From Rhyzopertha dominica (Eukaryota > Arthropoda > Insecta > Coleoptera > Bostrichidae), in assembly GCA_025024175.1 (NCBI GenBank), contig QCXZ01000137.1:72292680-72356679 (forward strand): a DNA stretch of 64,000 nt. Reading direction: 5' to 3'. Made by a program: the position numbers and the translations under genes. Under the pieces are notes generated by a model. That model did not search any database and was not told where the DNA came from. It was given only the letters and a program-made list of their open reading frames with translations. This document shows, one piece after another, positions 1 to 12,815 of the stretch (its first letter is position 1; every line of letters starts with the position of its first letter).

Positions 1-3000
1 TTAGTGGTTCAAAATGCAAAGAACGGTGGAGTTATTATATCTTAGTATTCGTATTAAGAAATCAACAGCTTTTTCGCGCACGCGAAATTCAGTGTTGAAA
101 AACTATTCTTCAATTATTGTGATGTTATATATGGCCCCTGTCTTCTTGACGTATTCAAAAAACACAAAATTCGTGTCTGAGATTCATTTATGGCATAAAA
201 AGAAATTGTCGAATATCACATAAACTCAAGGACATCGGATGGCTGGATTTGTTTGATAGACGCAAGTTATCTCATCAGTATTTTTATTAAACATTATTAA
301 ATTCAAAACTCCCCCGTATTTGTCTCAAAAAATTAAATTTAGATGTGACGTACACAACATTAATATAAGGCTCTTATGCTTGATATACCCCAACACCGCC
401 AAGAAATTTTCAACCGAAGTTTTTCGGTCTGCATATAGCTAACACAATCAACAAGTGTCACATACAAAACTTAACTATGTCTCGTGAGAGTTGTAGATCT
501 TTGGTAAGACGACAAATAGTGTCTCAGTAAAAATGTCTTAATCCGTAAATATATAACGATGATGCAAAGTAATTTAGTTTGTTTCCAACTTTTTCCTTTC
601 TTTCTTCACTCTTCTTTGTTCTTCTTGATTTTCTTCTTTAGATTAGATTCTTACATTGAATTGAGTTGCATACTATGCTTTAGTACATTGTGTTCAAAGT
701 AATTAATGTTTTATTTTTATGATATTATTTCTTGGTTGCATGGAACATCAGTGCCTTTCTGGCCCAGAAAGGTAACTGAATGTAACCCTTTACCAGGTTC
801 TTTATCTCATTTGTATAATATGACAATATCATTTCTGTTATTATCTTGTCTGGTAACAAATTCTTATTATTATTATTATTATTTAAACAATGGAATTGTC
901 ATCTGAAACTTCTTTGTCCAAATGTTGCTTCAATTCTGATAATAATCAGTTTATTTACGAATATTAAATCAAACTAAGACAAAAGAAGGGTTGGGGGATC
1001 GTAAGCGGTTTATTATGTCCATCAAAAGTTTAAGGCATAATCAAATTATTATAATAGGTACATAATTTAATATAAAACTACTTGTTGCGTGTAACGGCTT
1101 TCCTATCGCTTTCCGTTCATTATAAACTATTTTTTTCTAATCACAATGAGACCCATGAATCAGATACAAGATGAAATCAAAAACAAAATCTCTGATTTTG
1201 TCTAAGTTTTGACAAAATATTATGAAAGCTTTATCTTGGTTTGTAAGTTATTTCTGCTTCTTCTAGCAACCAGAGCTACATAGGGAAGCTTTTAAGTAGA
1301 AAAATGGGTGGCAATAAACTGACACAATGATATAACTACCTAGCTGCCATAACTACACGAACTACTTCCTGAAGGACGTGCCCTGTAATCTGACAAGTGG
1401 GCATGCCCCTGCATACATCAATCTGACAGGCAGCTAGGTGGGTTTATCTTCTTGTCAGTACATTAATGACAGATGACATTGCAATATATTTTTCTGTAAA
1501 GTCACTGGATAGATCTATCTAGTGACTTTATTTTTCTGCTAAGTTGTTTCAAGTCTAGATTTTAACCGTTTGCTTTCTATAAAAAATTATCAAGACAAAT
1601 TGAGTGCAGTTTTTTTTTGGGACTGGTGCCTGTTCATGTTTTTATTGTGCTATTAGGAAACATTTTGGGAAAAGTACGTTTATGAAACGTAAAAACCGAT
1701 GTATTAATGTTTGCTGGATATCACCCCCCTTCTAAACATCAAGCAAATGCCACGGTGGTATTTTGCTTAAAATCAAAGGACTTGTGAAAATGCATCTACT
1801 ATGCGCACCTACGAGTAGAACACTGCCTATAAATATTCAAGGAATTCTAGCAATTCCTCCTGAAAATCAAAAGCAAGAAATACAAAGGAAACGAAATACC
1901 TCTAGTGTATCGGANAGAACAAACACTTTTGTTTAGTGCACGCAGAACTTGTATATGGGGTGACGAATAGTGCAGAATTTTGCAAAAACTGATTTCGATA
2001 TTATTCAGTTGTAAGCAAGTTTAATAAAGAATATTATGCAACTTTAAAAAATATTATTTAAATAATAGCAGTTGTAAATTTTTTACTTGTTCCAATACCT
2101 GCAATTTTTACTTTAACAACTTCAATATGTTGTGTTTCATTGTGGTGTAAAACGAAAGCTTCTTANCTTCTTCTGTAAATGGNGCATGCCACTTTGGCGT
2201 CGTATAAATATTGACAAAGTCACTACCAGCTAAGATAAATACGATTCAAAACCGCACAGAATCCCAACAGTTCACCCAAGACAAACTTCAGTTTTGCATT
2301 TTGTCCAAGGTGACGTCATGCGCAGTAAAGCCACAAAATGCGTCAGTTACTTGGCACACCATACGTTGTTATCTCCACGAGTGAGGCTCAAACAATTCCG
2401 TCATTCTGAAACTAAAATGCATGTCTATGCCCAGCTGTCTGCAGCGCAACCAATTACAGATAGATCTATTTCACTATTGTATTTTTATATTTTAGGTCTA
2501 ATGCAAACAGCATGGCATAGAACTTGTTTGCCTTTAACCATATTGTTCTCGCCACGACCCTTAGACAAGGAAAAAAGATAGACACCGCATGTAATAAGCC
2601 AAAAGTTTTACCAAATTATATGTCACCTGTTCTCAAACACGGTTAAACTGATAAGGCGATTTAAAGTTTTTTCGCGTTTATTGCTACATACTATGAATTC
2701 TAAGTTTTATAAGTGTTGTGCGGTGCCACAGTCTGCATCTACTACAATCAGAACACCTAACAAGCTACTTCTTCATGTTTCACGTTCGGCAAATGGCAGG
2801 AAAATGTGGTAACGACGTAATCAAAAATGTATTATTCTAATTTATAATTTAGGTACAGAACTAACACATATTAGTATATTACTTACATGGAGGTCTTCAC
2901 ATTTCTGAATTTAGCAGAACAGAAGTTACTATTTGTTGCCAAGAAGGTGACCACTGTAAAACAGTCAATTTTCGGCAAATTTGAACTATTTGCCTTAATA

Positions 3001-3107
3001 AATCCACTTTCCATGATATAAAAGCACCTTTCAAACGTTTTCAAAGATTATTACAAAATTATTTTATTTAAACAATGAAGCCTATTGACAGCGTAAACGA
3101 TGTATGG
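1..3107. other. Non-genic AT-rich stretch
   Basis: I see no coding exon here. The open frames (for example 2294-2581 on plus) are short, without recognisable motifs or flanking splice signals. The stretch holds a (TTA)n microsatellite at about 864-883, a weak stem with arms ctagctgcc near 1340 and ggcagctag near 1430, and the long palindrome listed at 1497-1530. Single N bases lie near 1914, 2166 and 2183. Confidence 0.6.
1497..1530. repeat. 34-bp near-perfect palindrome
   Basis: The two 17-base halves are reverse complements at 16 of 17 positions, with no spacer, centred on AGATCT. The arms begin TAAAGTCACT. It could be a cruciform, a binding site for a dimeric protein, or the fused ends of a lost inverted-repeat element. 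I see no gene near enough to suggest a role. Confidence 0.75.
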
Positions 3108-4724
3108 TAGAGATGTGTCAGTCTGTTCGGTCTCGTTCCACGGATCCAAATCCGCATCGGTCCGTATCCGCGATGTGAACCCTGTATACTGGAACGACGG
3201 ACTCCGACTTTGAGCCGTGAGATATACTTGCTTGGTTTATTTTATTTGATTGTCTCTTTCGAATGTATACTTCATTTTTCAAAGTATTTAATCTTTAAAT
3301 AAAACCGCTGCAAATTGATTCAATACTTCCACATCCAATTGTCAAAATGACATTTACGTTTTTATTTCTTATACTGTACGATTAGTAATCAGATTTTGAG
3401 CATTTTGTCTCTCAACACATTTTTTCTAAGACAAAGTCCTGGTGATATTAGCAAAAATATATAAATTTTAAAATCAGTTTTTTTTCAAATAACTCGAAAA
3501 TTATTAACTTAACAAAAAAATTACAAGAGTGCTTTCTGATCAGAAATTTGATTTTCTATATAACACCAAATTTTATAAAAAAATCGTACGAGCAGGGACC
3601 AAAATAGGTTTTTTGCAAATATTTCGAAAATGTCAAAATTTTGATTAAAAATTTTAATACACTTGTGAGATATTTTATTTCCTATCTGATGGCATTTTCA
3701 TTTTTTGAATATAATAAATATATTTGGAGATATTTAGGAAAAACCGTTTTCTTTAAGTGATGCTTTTTTGCTAATATGTTCTAAACAGTTTGCTGCACCG
3801 AAAATTTATAAGAATGAATAATACTCGCAGTTATACCACTAATCACATACTAAAACGAAAAAAATAGAAATTTGTAAAAACGGTAGTTACCCCCCAGTTT
3901 TGCCCTCTTCCCGATACCGTACTTACCCCACAAACAATAGGTGGCTTTGGGTAGTTGAGATTTATACGTTTGCCAAATTTCAAGTTCATATATTAAGTCT
4001 TTCGAAAGTTACCGCGTATACAAACAAAACCACAGACACACAGACAAGAAATTTTTTTTGCTCAAATTTTGTTCTTTTGCGTTTTCGACCATTTTAAAGC
4101 GAATGAGCAAGTAAAAATTTTTGAAAATTTTTTTCGCGATACAATACTTCCCATCCGTTGGATGTGGAAGTAAAATGTAAAGCGTAAAATGTTTCGTTTT
4201 GTAAAGGCACGCGCATTAAACCTTTTTACATTTATAAAGATTTTATATTTATATTTAAATGCATACAACTACATTAAAGATACTTTTCAGTAATTTTATA
4301 TTGTCTGTTTACATACCTACATATTAAAAAATAGGATCCAAAATTGAAATGCACTGAACTGATATGAAATTTTCAAAAATTTAGTTTTTATAAATACATT
4401 TGGCAATTCATTTCAACTCATATTCATTTAAACTGGGATCCTTTTATAGTTGTTTTTATAGTAAGTAAAGCAATGTGAACAAATGAAATTGCAGTAGGAT
4501 GCGGTCATAAAGTATTGAATGCTTAATACTAAAGCCCAACTAAGTCTACGTCTTTCGGATCCACTGCACTGGTTCCACTGAAAAATCAGTGCCCATGTAA
4601 TTTGTTACACGTCGTTTCACTTCCTGTCGGACCCACTGGAACGGGTCCGGCGGATCGGGTCCGCAAGTTGCTTAGATCCGGTAGAACCGGATCCACCTGC
4701 GGATTCCGGACTACCCAACTCTAA
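3108..4724. mobile_element. hAT-like non-autonomous element carrying a nested repeat
   Basis: The left end reads TAGAGATGTGTCAGTC. The right end, read inward on the other strand, is TAGAGTTGGGTAGTCCGG, so the termini are imperfect inverted repeats of a type common in hAT elements. Just inside both ends (3130-3190 and 4550-4710) lie many GGATCC, CGGATC and GGACCC motifs, like the subterminal transposase-binding repeats of hAT elements. No transposase frame is present. A separate repeat (3303-4172) occupies the middle and probably inserted later. The 8-bp target duplication is not clear, so the exact ends are uncertain. Confidence 0.5.
3303..4172 (-). repeat. Dispersed inverted-repeat family, copy A
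   Basis: This copy is bounded by ATACTTCCACATCCAA at the left and TTGGATGTGGAAGTA at the right, about 850 bp apart. It shares blocks with 12132-12815 and 22134-22866, which are in the opposite orientation. The homology runs about 20 bp beyond the left arm, into a CCGCTGCAAATTG block. Internal blocks include GTCTTTCGAAAGTTA, a CCCCACAAACAATAGG block and long A/T runs. It encodes no obvious transposase and is the longest of the three copies. Superfamily unknown. Confidence 0.75.
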
Positions 4725-7700
4725 TGGATAGGAACAAGTGACGTCATGCACTCTTATTGGCGTTCATTGTCACGTGACTTGAGAGTGATTTAATTACATT
4801 TTGTTTGTAAAATAATAAAATTACGTAAAAGTAAAGAAAACTATTGTCATTTTCAGCATTTACATCATAGACACTACCACTATACATTAAAATTATGTTT
4901 TTATTTGAATACAGTCAACATCCCTATTATCATTATTTTGGACGCCATTGACTCCTTGGAAAATCCTGTCTATTATTGGAGATCGGCCTTCTCCATGCAA
5001 AACCAGATTTTAGGATTAGATATCGTATTCCATACATGAGGTTTTCTCTATCTTTAGAGTGAAAATTGTGTTGTACAGCCCAGTTACAGAGTTACAGTTT
5101 CTTCATATATCCATTTGATATGGTGACTGTTAAAATCCCCAGCATATACCGATAAATAGGTATAGAGGTCACTTATTTTCCTAAAACTGCGATGCTCATA
5201 ATTTTAGCAAGGTCTTCAAATACCTATAGGAGCTCAGTAGATAAGGATCAAAATAGAACATGTGATGAGGCATTTTGCCGTTTTCAAATAAGCATTCATA
5301 TACGTGGAGAATTCAGAAAACATATTTGAAGTAATATACGAAAATGATCGCAGCTGAGATTGGATGTTTCCCTTCTAGTACTACACGCAACCGCAGTTCA
5401 TTTTATCAAATGATTGGTTTCGACCTGGAGACGCAGAAATCGTTTACTTTGCTCGTGTCATAATCACTAAAAGATCCTATCTGACTCCACCCTCGCTAAT
5501 AGCGAAGCTTATCGAGTAACTCACCTCTCTATCAGAGTGTCGCGGAGGTAAAAAGGGAACCGACCGCCTCAGTAGTTGTATAGCCAACTGTGTACAGATA
5601 AGACAAACTCGGCTAACAAAAAGCGCGGAATTAGTCGCTCAGTATACGATTATCAGAAAACAGGGTGCGTCCAATTCAAACGTCGTTATACTATTATATT
5701 CCTTTGTCCCCGGAAGCGACATTCATAAATCATTTCCGGGGAAGACACCACCTTCTTCATGTGAAAGGACATGTGTTAAACTAATGAGATGAATTATTTA
5801 AAACGCCACCAATCGATGTCCGTGTAGACCCTTTCGCAAACAAGCCAGTCTTCTACCTTTACATCTGTTCTTTTTACGCCTTCCAAACTTATAATTGCAT
5901 AATTTAAAGTTTCCCGGAAGTTTTGTTCCTCACGAAGAAGTTAGTGTTTCCTCACAAGTTAAGATTCATTAATCAGACGAAGAACCTCATTTCTAAGGAG
6001 GTGAAATTTAGGTGTAACAAAAAAACTCTTGAGGCTCTAGCACCACAATACATACGTAATGAGCTCGAATGAAAATTACACTGCGAGATTCCTCTTGTAA
6101 ATTAAACACCCTTAGTTCCTTCTTAGAGGAACTCGTTATTTTTGCAGGTGCCAAGCTTTGCGGCTGATGTAATGTAGAAAAATGACTGTAAAACTATGAG
6201 CTTGCCAAGTAAATAGCTTTCCAGAAAATATCCACTATATTACCAAACATAATGAAAATATTTCTTGCAATAAAGATACAAGAATAATTTGGAGTTTATG
6301 CTGCATCGTAACTCGAATTCGTCTACACAATCCGTACATTTCCTTAGAAATGTATATCTGAAGGGCGCTACGAAATCTCTGAAATGTCCCTTGAACCAGA
6401 ATCGGCAACTAGGTGGATCCATATGATATGTTATATAAAAATTGATAAATAAAGGCTAAATACGCAGGGCAGTATCTTGGTATTGCTATAGAAAATGAAA
6501 CAGCTGCAAGATTTAATAGAAACCAACGATAATAGTTCATAAACGCGATGAATCAGTATTCTGATAGGTATGGCCATATCGCTTATCTATGACATGACTT
6601 AATTATGTGGCATTTTTTTGAATGTAAACTGATTCCTTTATCAGATATCGACATTACTTTTGTGTGTGGAAATTACTTTTGACGGATTCAATTTCATTTT
6701 ATATAATTGACTTCCCTCAAAACTTTTCGACAAAAACAATTTGATCGTCAACAATCAGAAAAGTGTCTGCTTGTAATCCTGACATTGCTATTGTCATCAT
6801 TCTGATGGCATGTACTAGCAAGGTCTAGAGTTAAACAGTATTAAGTCCTTAAATTTTTCCAAGATATCTTCTGTATTGTGGTAGTAGAAATTTGTCTGCT
6901 ATGACTCTTTTATTTGGTTACTTATAAACTACTACTAACTTCCGTTTGATTTTGTTACCGTCTGATTTCTTTTCAAACTACTACTAAAGGACTGTGGACT
7001 AACTGATGACTGAATTATATCATTTTCAGATAAATTATTAACTTATTTGTTAAATTTTTATTTTGGGGAATGAGAAAGTCCATAAACTTTGCGTAAGCTG
7101 GCTGTTGATTTGGTTTGTTTGAATTGTGCCATTTTGGTTGAATTAACCAAAAACTTTCGAAGAACAGAAATAAAGTATTAATGAGAGATTTAAAATGAAA
7201 TCAACTTTAATTACTTTACCAACTAAATAGTGTGAATTGCGCCAAAGAAATAGGATAAAAAATCAGCGCTTGGAGTTGTTTTATTTTGTAACCTAAAGGT
7301 AGTCATTTAAAAGATTCACCATGTAATAGGTCCTCGACATGCAAAAGCATTAACTCCAGCTTCTGGGTTAAGATGAATTTTGCTTTCCACTCTACATCTT
7401 CAAAATATTTTAAATAACAAACTGTATTTTTCTGTCCTTGCGACTGACATCCTACTGTTTACAAAATTCTTTCTACATCTTCATACTAATTGAAGTTTAA
7501 GTATTTTTACTATGGAATGGCGAAGTCTTAAAAATATTTCTAATGTGGTTGCTTCTTTATCACGTTAAATATGACCAACGATATACTCTGTAATGCAATT
7601 ACAGTAGGCAAATAGAAGTTAAATTTCCTGAACGTTTGTAGAAAATTTTGAATTTTTTTCAAGTTGATATTAATTATTATTTATGCGGACATAGTACTTC

Positions 7701-10227
7701 TTTATTAGACCTCCATTGTAAATTTGGTAACTTTTTTTAATCAAAATGAACCCACCACACGTTGTACATATTTTTTTTTCTATAAGGAAAACTATGCAAT
7801 AAAGGTACATGCTGTATATTTTCGCGCAGAAAAATTCGTATTACCAAATTATTATTTGTAAATTTACATAAAAATTGAAATTTTATAGACAATGCACCAT
7901 ACCTACAACCGTGTCCAAAAACTGTAATATAATTTTTTATAAATTTTATGAATAGCAAACAACACATCTTTCACAGCAGTAATTGGCAGCTGGATAGTAT
8001 TTTACTACGTTGTTTTAATCTTCTCTATGGTTCACTAACAGGCAAAATAATAATTCAAATATTTTTGCAAGAAACTAAAAGGTAACGCACATCGAATGTC
8101 TCCTTACATATATGTAGTACATTGTTTTCTAATGTTTCAATATTTCCAGCAGTTGCAGATTCAATCGACTGCATATTTATTGTAGTTCTTAAACAGCCAA
8201 TAATTAGTATTTTGAATTTACATCTATCTAAAGTGTTTCTGAAGTAAACAAGCTTCTATTACACAAAGATAACAAAACTAAACCCAAACAAAATGAAATT
8301 TGGAATTTACTTGGAGTTTAATTTTCCAAAAACATAGCAATACCCTGCCTATTGTTAAAGAACAGAGGTTATTTATTAGACACCTTACCTAAAAACTAAA
8401 AAAAAATATTTTTAATTTTAATTAGATGTCACAAGTAGATATTAAAGTTAAAAATCACAGGATGTCACAATCTGTAACAAAACTTTTATGTCGTTTTATC
8501 CGGTCCTAGTTCAAGAAGAAACCACTATAATTTTGGTCCTTGGTCCTTGCTATTCAAATAGTTGGCCATTCGAGCATCAAAAGTGCAAGATCAATATTTC
8601 CAACGGATCGTTATATCCTAACTGTTAATCAATTTAAAGAAATAATTCCATTTTTGCTACTTCGATTTTCATTTTCTAATACTAACTATTTATTTATTTT
8701 TTTAATACTTTAATTAATTTTATATAAAGATTGGTCAAAATATTCAAGGTTCTGAAAATGAGTATCGTTGCCTCTTTAATAGTTTACCCAGCGTCCCAAA
8801 CGACTATAACCATTGCAGAAAAATAAATGTTAAAAATCAGTTTAATTTTGATGTTACAATTAGTTAAAATTTAATCTATTTTTTTAGATAAGTATCATAT
8901 TTCTTTTATTAACAACTTGTCTAGTATTTTTTTAACTAAAGGTGTTTTACCCCAACAACCACATATCCGCACTCTATGCACTTAATAACCATTTTCGCAA
9001 GAAAAAATACGAAATCAAATCATTGTTAGCGAAAGTGGCAGAAATATATATAATTTAACCCGAATCAAGAATTTGTTTCGAATTTATTTAACTACAAGGT
9101 CACGCAGTTTAAGCTGTAATTGAAGTCCTGCGTTTTGTGCGGTAAACAAAATAAAAGCTTTATTTTCGTTTAAAATAAATGATCAGAACAGCGAGTATGA
9201 AACTAAATTCTTAAATATCAAAGGAACGATTAATCCTAAGCAGTTTGCAATCATGTTCCTTTATTGGTAATACACTACTGGCGTCCTCGTAGAAGTAAAG
9301 AGAGTCTAAAGACGATGTTTTCAGGTTATAAATTTCTAAAAATAAACTTAAAGCGGCCTAAGTGGAATACTTCTGTCACTAGTAATACAGGTATAGACAA
9401 ATTTTGTGAAAGTCAAAAGAGATTCTTGTATCCTCAAGGAGTTGAATAGACAATTATTGTGCTTTTTGCAATTTATTATAAAACGCGTTAGCTCTACTAA
9501 TGATCCATAAACTCCAAGAACCCTTTTAGTGTATATTTTGTACTGCTAATAGCTATTGCTTGCAGTGAATAGCATATGCACTACTGCACCTGAAACTTAT
9601 ATCCATTTCCCCCCAAACTTTATTTTATAGGAAGTAGTTTGCTCCCTGTACAATAGTCTCACGGGGGGTCTCATCCACCGATTCAGTGGAGAACATCTTA
9701 ATACAGTAGCACAGCATGAGTATTAAGTTATGTTGATAATCACAATTTGCTCCTGAAGCGGAGAAGGGTAAGGCGTTTACAGCCCGCCGATGTGGGGTGG
9801 CTTACGGCACAAAGCGAACTGGTATTTGTGAGGGAACGATAATTACTCCGCAAGTAAGGTGCGGCCTATTCGCGTCCTTTATTCCAGTGGCGGAGGTGCG
9901 CATTTATTCATTTAGACGCAACCTAATCTCATTGCTCTGAATTCGACCAAACAATTGTTTTTAAGGTATGAAATAAAAACGGAAACACACTCCAATTCTG
10001 TCCGACAAGCTTGATGTATAGGAGCAAGATAGAACGGACAGTGGAATGGAGCGCTTGGACCAAGCCTCGCACCTACCATATTTGGTTTCAAATTGCATAA
10101 ACACAGCTATAGATTTTGTTACAAAAATTAAATGTATTTGTAGGTTAGACATTGCCAGAGTTCCGTACGAAGTCCAATTTTCAATTAACAAGAGAGGTAT
10201 TTAGAAATTGAGGGTTAAACTGACAGC
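4725..10227. other. Non-genic stretch, no feature recognised
   Basis: AT-rich sequence without supported exons, RNA genes or clear transposon ends. Frames such as 6240-6422, 7737-7967, 9264-9449 and 9961-10191 have no family resemblance. A moderately GC-richer patch at 5500-5640, with several TCAGT-type initiator words, could be a promoter or 5' exon of a gene outside the window, but nothing else supports that. Confidence 0.5.
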
Positions 10228-11320
10228 ATTTTAATAATAATAATAATACGTTTATTCACGGTGAAGCCTTTACATAAAACAGTTACATGTCATACAAATA
10301 GGTATCTAGTTATCTAAATCAAACATACATCTCATAAGAATTTACATCAATTCGCGCTTGGCCCAGAGTTTAAATTTAGAAAAGGAATCAATAAAGAAAT
10401 CTACATTTCCAGAAACACACTTACAGCTAGCTAACATACCATTTAAAGGCGAATTTTGTAAATAATTCGTATCACAAGTATTTATATAAAATAGCTGAGT
10501 ATTTCTAGTATTATATTTAGGAACTTTAAAACTGACTGATTCAAGTATCTGTAGAGCATCACACATATTGTGCAAAATTTTGTACATAAAACATACTTTG
10601 AGGTAATGTCTACGATTACTTAAATTATCCAACCCAACATACGCTTTACACAACTCAATGGAGCCACGGATCTTCCAAGGTATTTTGCACAAGATAAACC
10701 GGACAAACCTATTCTGTACAGATTCAATTCTGTCAATGTGTATTTTATAAAACGGAGCTCAAATAATGCTTCCATATTCCAAAGTTGACCGCACCAAACT
10801 AACGTACAAAATATTTACAGTTCGAATACCATAAAAATCCCTGGAGAACCTCTTTACACAGCCTAAAACTCTGTTAGCCTTACATACTTTATATTCGATA
10901 TGTGGGATAAAAGTCAATTTGGTGTCAAGCAGTATGCCTAAGTCTTTCACAGTAGCAACAACTTTTATACGTCTGCTTTTAACAGTATACAAGGGAAGTG
11001 AAGGTTCAGTTTTACGACTGAAGCAGATATCCTGATACTTATCACAATGTAGCATCATTAAATTATCATGGCACCAGTTAGAAACTAATATCAAGTCATT
11101 TTGAAGTAGTTCAATATCTTCACAATTAGCAATAGCTCTATAAATCTTGAGGTCATCAGCAAATAATGAAAAACGACACCTTAATTTTGAAGATATATTA
11201 TTTATATACACCGAGAAAAGCAAAGGACCCAGCACAGATCCCTGAGGGATTCCAGAAGGTATACACTGTATATCCGATATATGGTTACAAACTTTTACTT
11301 GTTGTTTTCTATTAGTTTAA
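10228..11320 (-). mobile_element. 5'-truncated non-LTR retrotransposon, 3' half of reverse transcriptase ORF
   Basis: Read on the minus strand, one frame runs from about 11,315 to 10,342 and is broken only by a TGA near 10,757. It encodes the end of the reverse-transcriptase palm (IPQGSVLGPLLFSVYINN, then FADD, the YxDD-equivalent active-site motif) and the downstream thumb/C-terminal region with DLGILLDTKLTF. The TGA falls where Trp is expected in YGSII(W)APFYK, so it is probably one TGG-to-TGA change. The copy lacks the endonuclease, the first RT motifs and any ORF1. The 3' end carries a (TAA)n tract at 10,232-10,247, typical of target-primed insertion. Clade is uncertain (CR1/Jockey-like). 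Confidence 0.88.
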
Positions 11321-12131
11321 GGGAATTATGCCATTTTTTATAAAATAATTGTACAATTCCTGTGAAATCTTGCATCGTAAGCAACTAAGATAGGACCATC
11401 ACTTTGCAAAAAAAGTTAATATTATGCATTCTGAGGACGCAATTTGTAACCAAAAATGCTTAAAAATGAGTCGTATTTTGGTTGAGTAGATTCCCCTCAA
11501 GAAAAAGCAGACCGTTGTTATTTTGCCCCCTCGTGCTTTTATAAAGAAATGTAAGAATAATTATATTTAATAATAAATAATACCAATATGGTTTTGAATT
11601 CAATTACGATGTCACTGAAGTGTGCAATGAATCTTTCAAGAGACATACACTCTTTATACATTTTACAACGAAATCGTAAAAAAGCGGTATTCAAATCAGG
11701 TGAAATCACGCTTAAAGGGTGAATAACTCGTTGATTTACTTTTATTATCGGTGTAAAGCAACTTATAGGTAAATGCTATTTCCCAACGTGCCTGGAACTT
11801 GCTTTTGATTTACTCCTATTTCATCCTGAAATTCCGCAGAATGCTACCTATTATAACAAAAAAACTGTTTCGTTTGTTTAAAATTCATGTAATAGTCCAT
11901 TATGGATTAAGAAAACAACGAGCTAACCTGGCATTGGCGCTGTGAAAAGAATTAGTTCTAAAAAGGCTATAAAAATCCTACACAAAAGCAAAACTCTTGT
12001 GATATAAACAACTACAAGATTAATTTTATAAACTCAGTCTCTTGATATTATTACACTGTTTTGAAAATTCTAAAGACTACTATAAAACGTTTATAACTTT
12101 TTTTCATATGTAAACTTATCGCAATAGATAA
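11321..12131. other. Non-genic stretch
   Basis: AT-rich spacer between the LINE fragment and repeat copy B. No coding exon, RNA gene or repeat end was recognised. Confidence 0.5.
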
Positions 12132-12815
12132 TTACTTCCACATCCAACTGATGGGAAGTAATGTATGGCGAAAAAAAATTTCAAAAATTTTTATTTGCTC
12201 ATTCGCTTTAAAATGGTCGAAAACGCAAAAAAACAAAATTTGAGCAAAAAAAATTCTTGTCTGTGTGTCGTGTGTCTGTAGGTTTTGTTTGTGGACACGA
12301 TAACTTTCGAAAGACTTAATATATGAACTTGATATTTGGCAAACGTATAAAGCTCAACTACCCAAAGCGACCTATTGTTTGTGGGGTAAGTAGGGTATCA
12401 GGAAGGGGGCGAAATTGGGGGGTAACTGCATTTTTTGCAAATTTTAATCTTTTTACTTATTTAAAAAGTGTCTTAGAAAATTTGTTCGAAGTTTTGACAT
12501 TTTCGAAATATTTTCAAAAAACCTATTTTGGACCCTGNTCGTACGATTTTTTTGGTATTATGTAGAAAATCAAATTTCCGTACAGAAAGCACTCTTGTTA
12601 TTTTTTTGTTAAGTTAATAATTCTCGAGTTATTTGGAAAAAAACGATTTTGAAATTTATATATTTTTTCTAATATCACGAGGACTGTGTCTTAGAAAAAA
12701 TGTGTAGAGAGAAAAAATGCTCAAATCATGATTACTAATCGTATAAAAAATAAATACGTAAATGTCATTTTGACAATTGAATGTGGAAGTATTGATTCAA
12801 TTTACAGCGGTTTTT
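12132..12815 (+). repeat. Dispersed inverted-repeat family, copy B
   Basis: Starts ATTACTTCCACATCCAAC and ends AATGTGGAAGTATTGATTC plus a TTTACAGCGG block, opposite in orientation to copy A. Shared blocks in order: TCGCTTTAAAATGGTCGAAAA, GTCTGTGTGTCG, GATAACTTTCGAAAGACTTA, CCAAAGCGACCTATTGTTTG, GGGGTAAGTAGGGTATC, then TTCTCGAGTTATTTGGAAA. About 200 bp present in copies A and C (the TAATACTCGCAG block) is deleted here. One N at about 12,539. The open frame at 12,323-12,565 only reads through the repeat. Confidence 0.8.

Noticed and set aside
2294..2581. 95-residue plus frame
   Set aside because: No recognisable domain, no flanking exon homology and average composition.
12323..12565. 80-residue open frame
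   Set aside because: Reads through repeat copy B; the other copies do not keep the frame.
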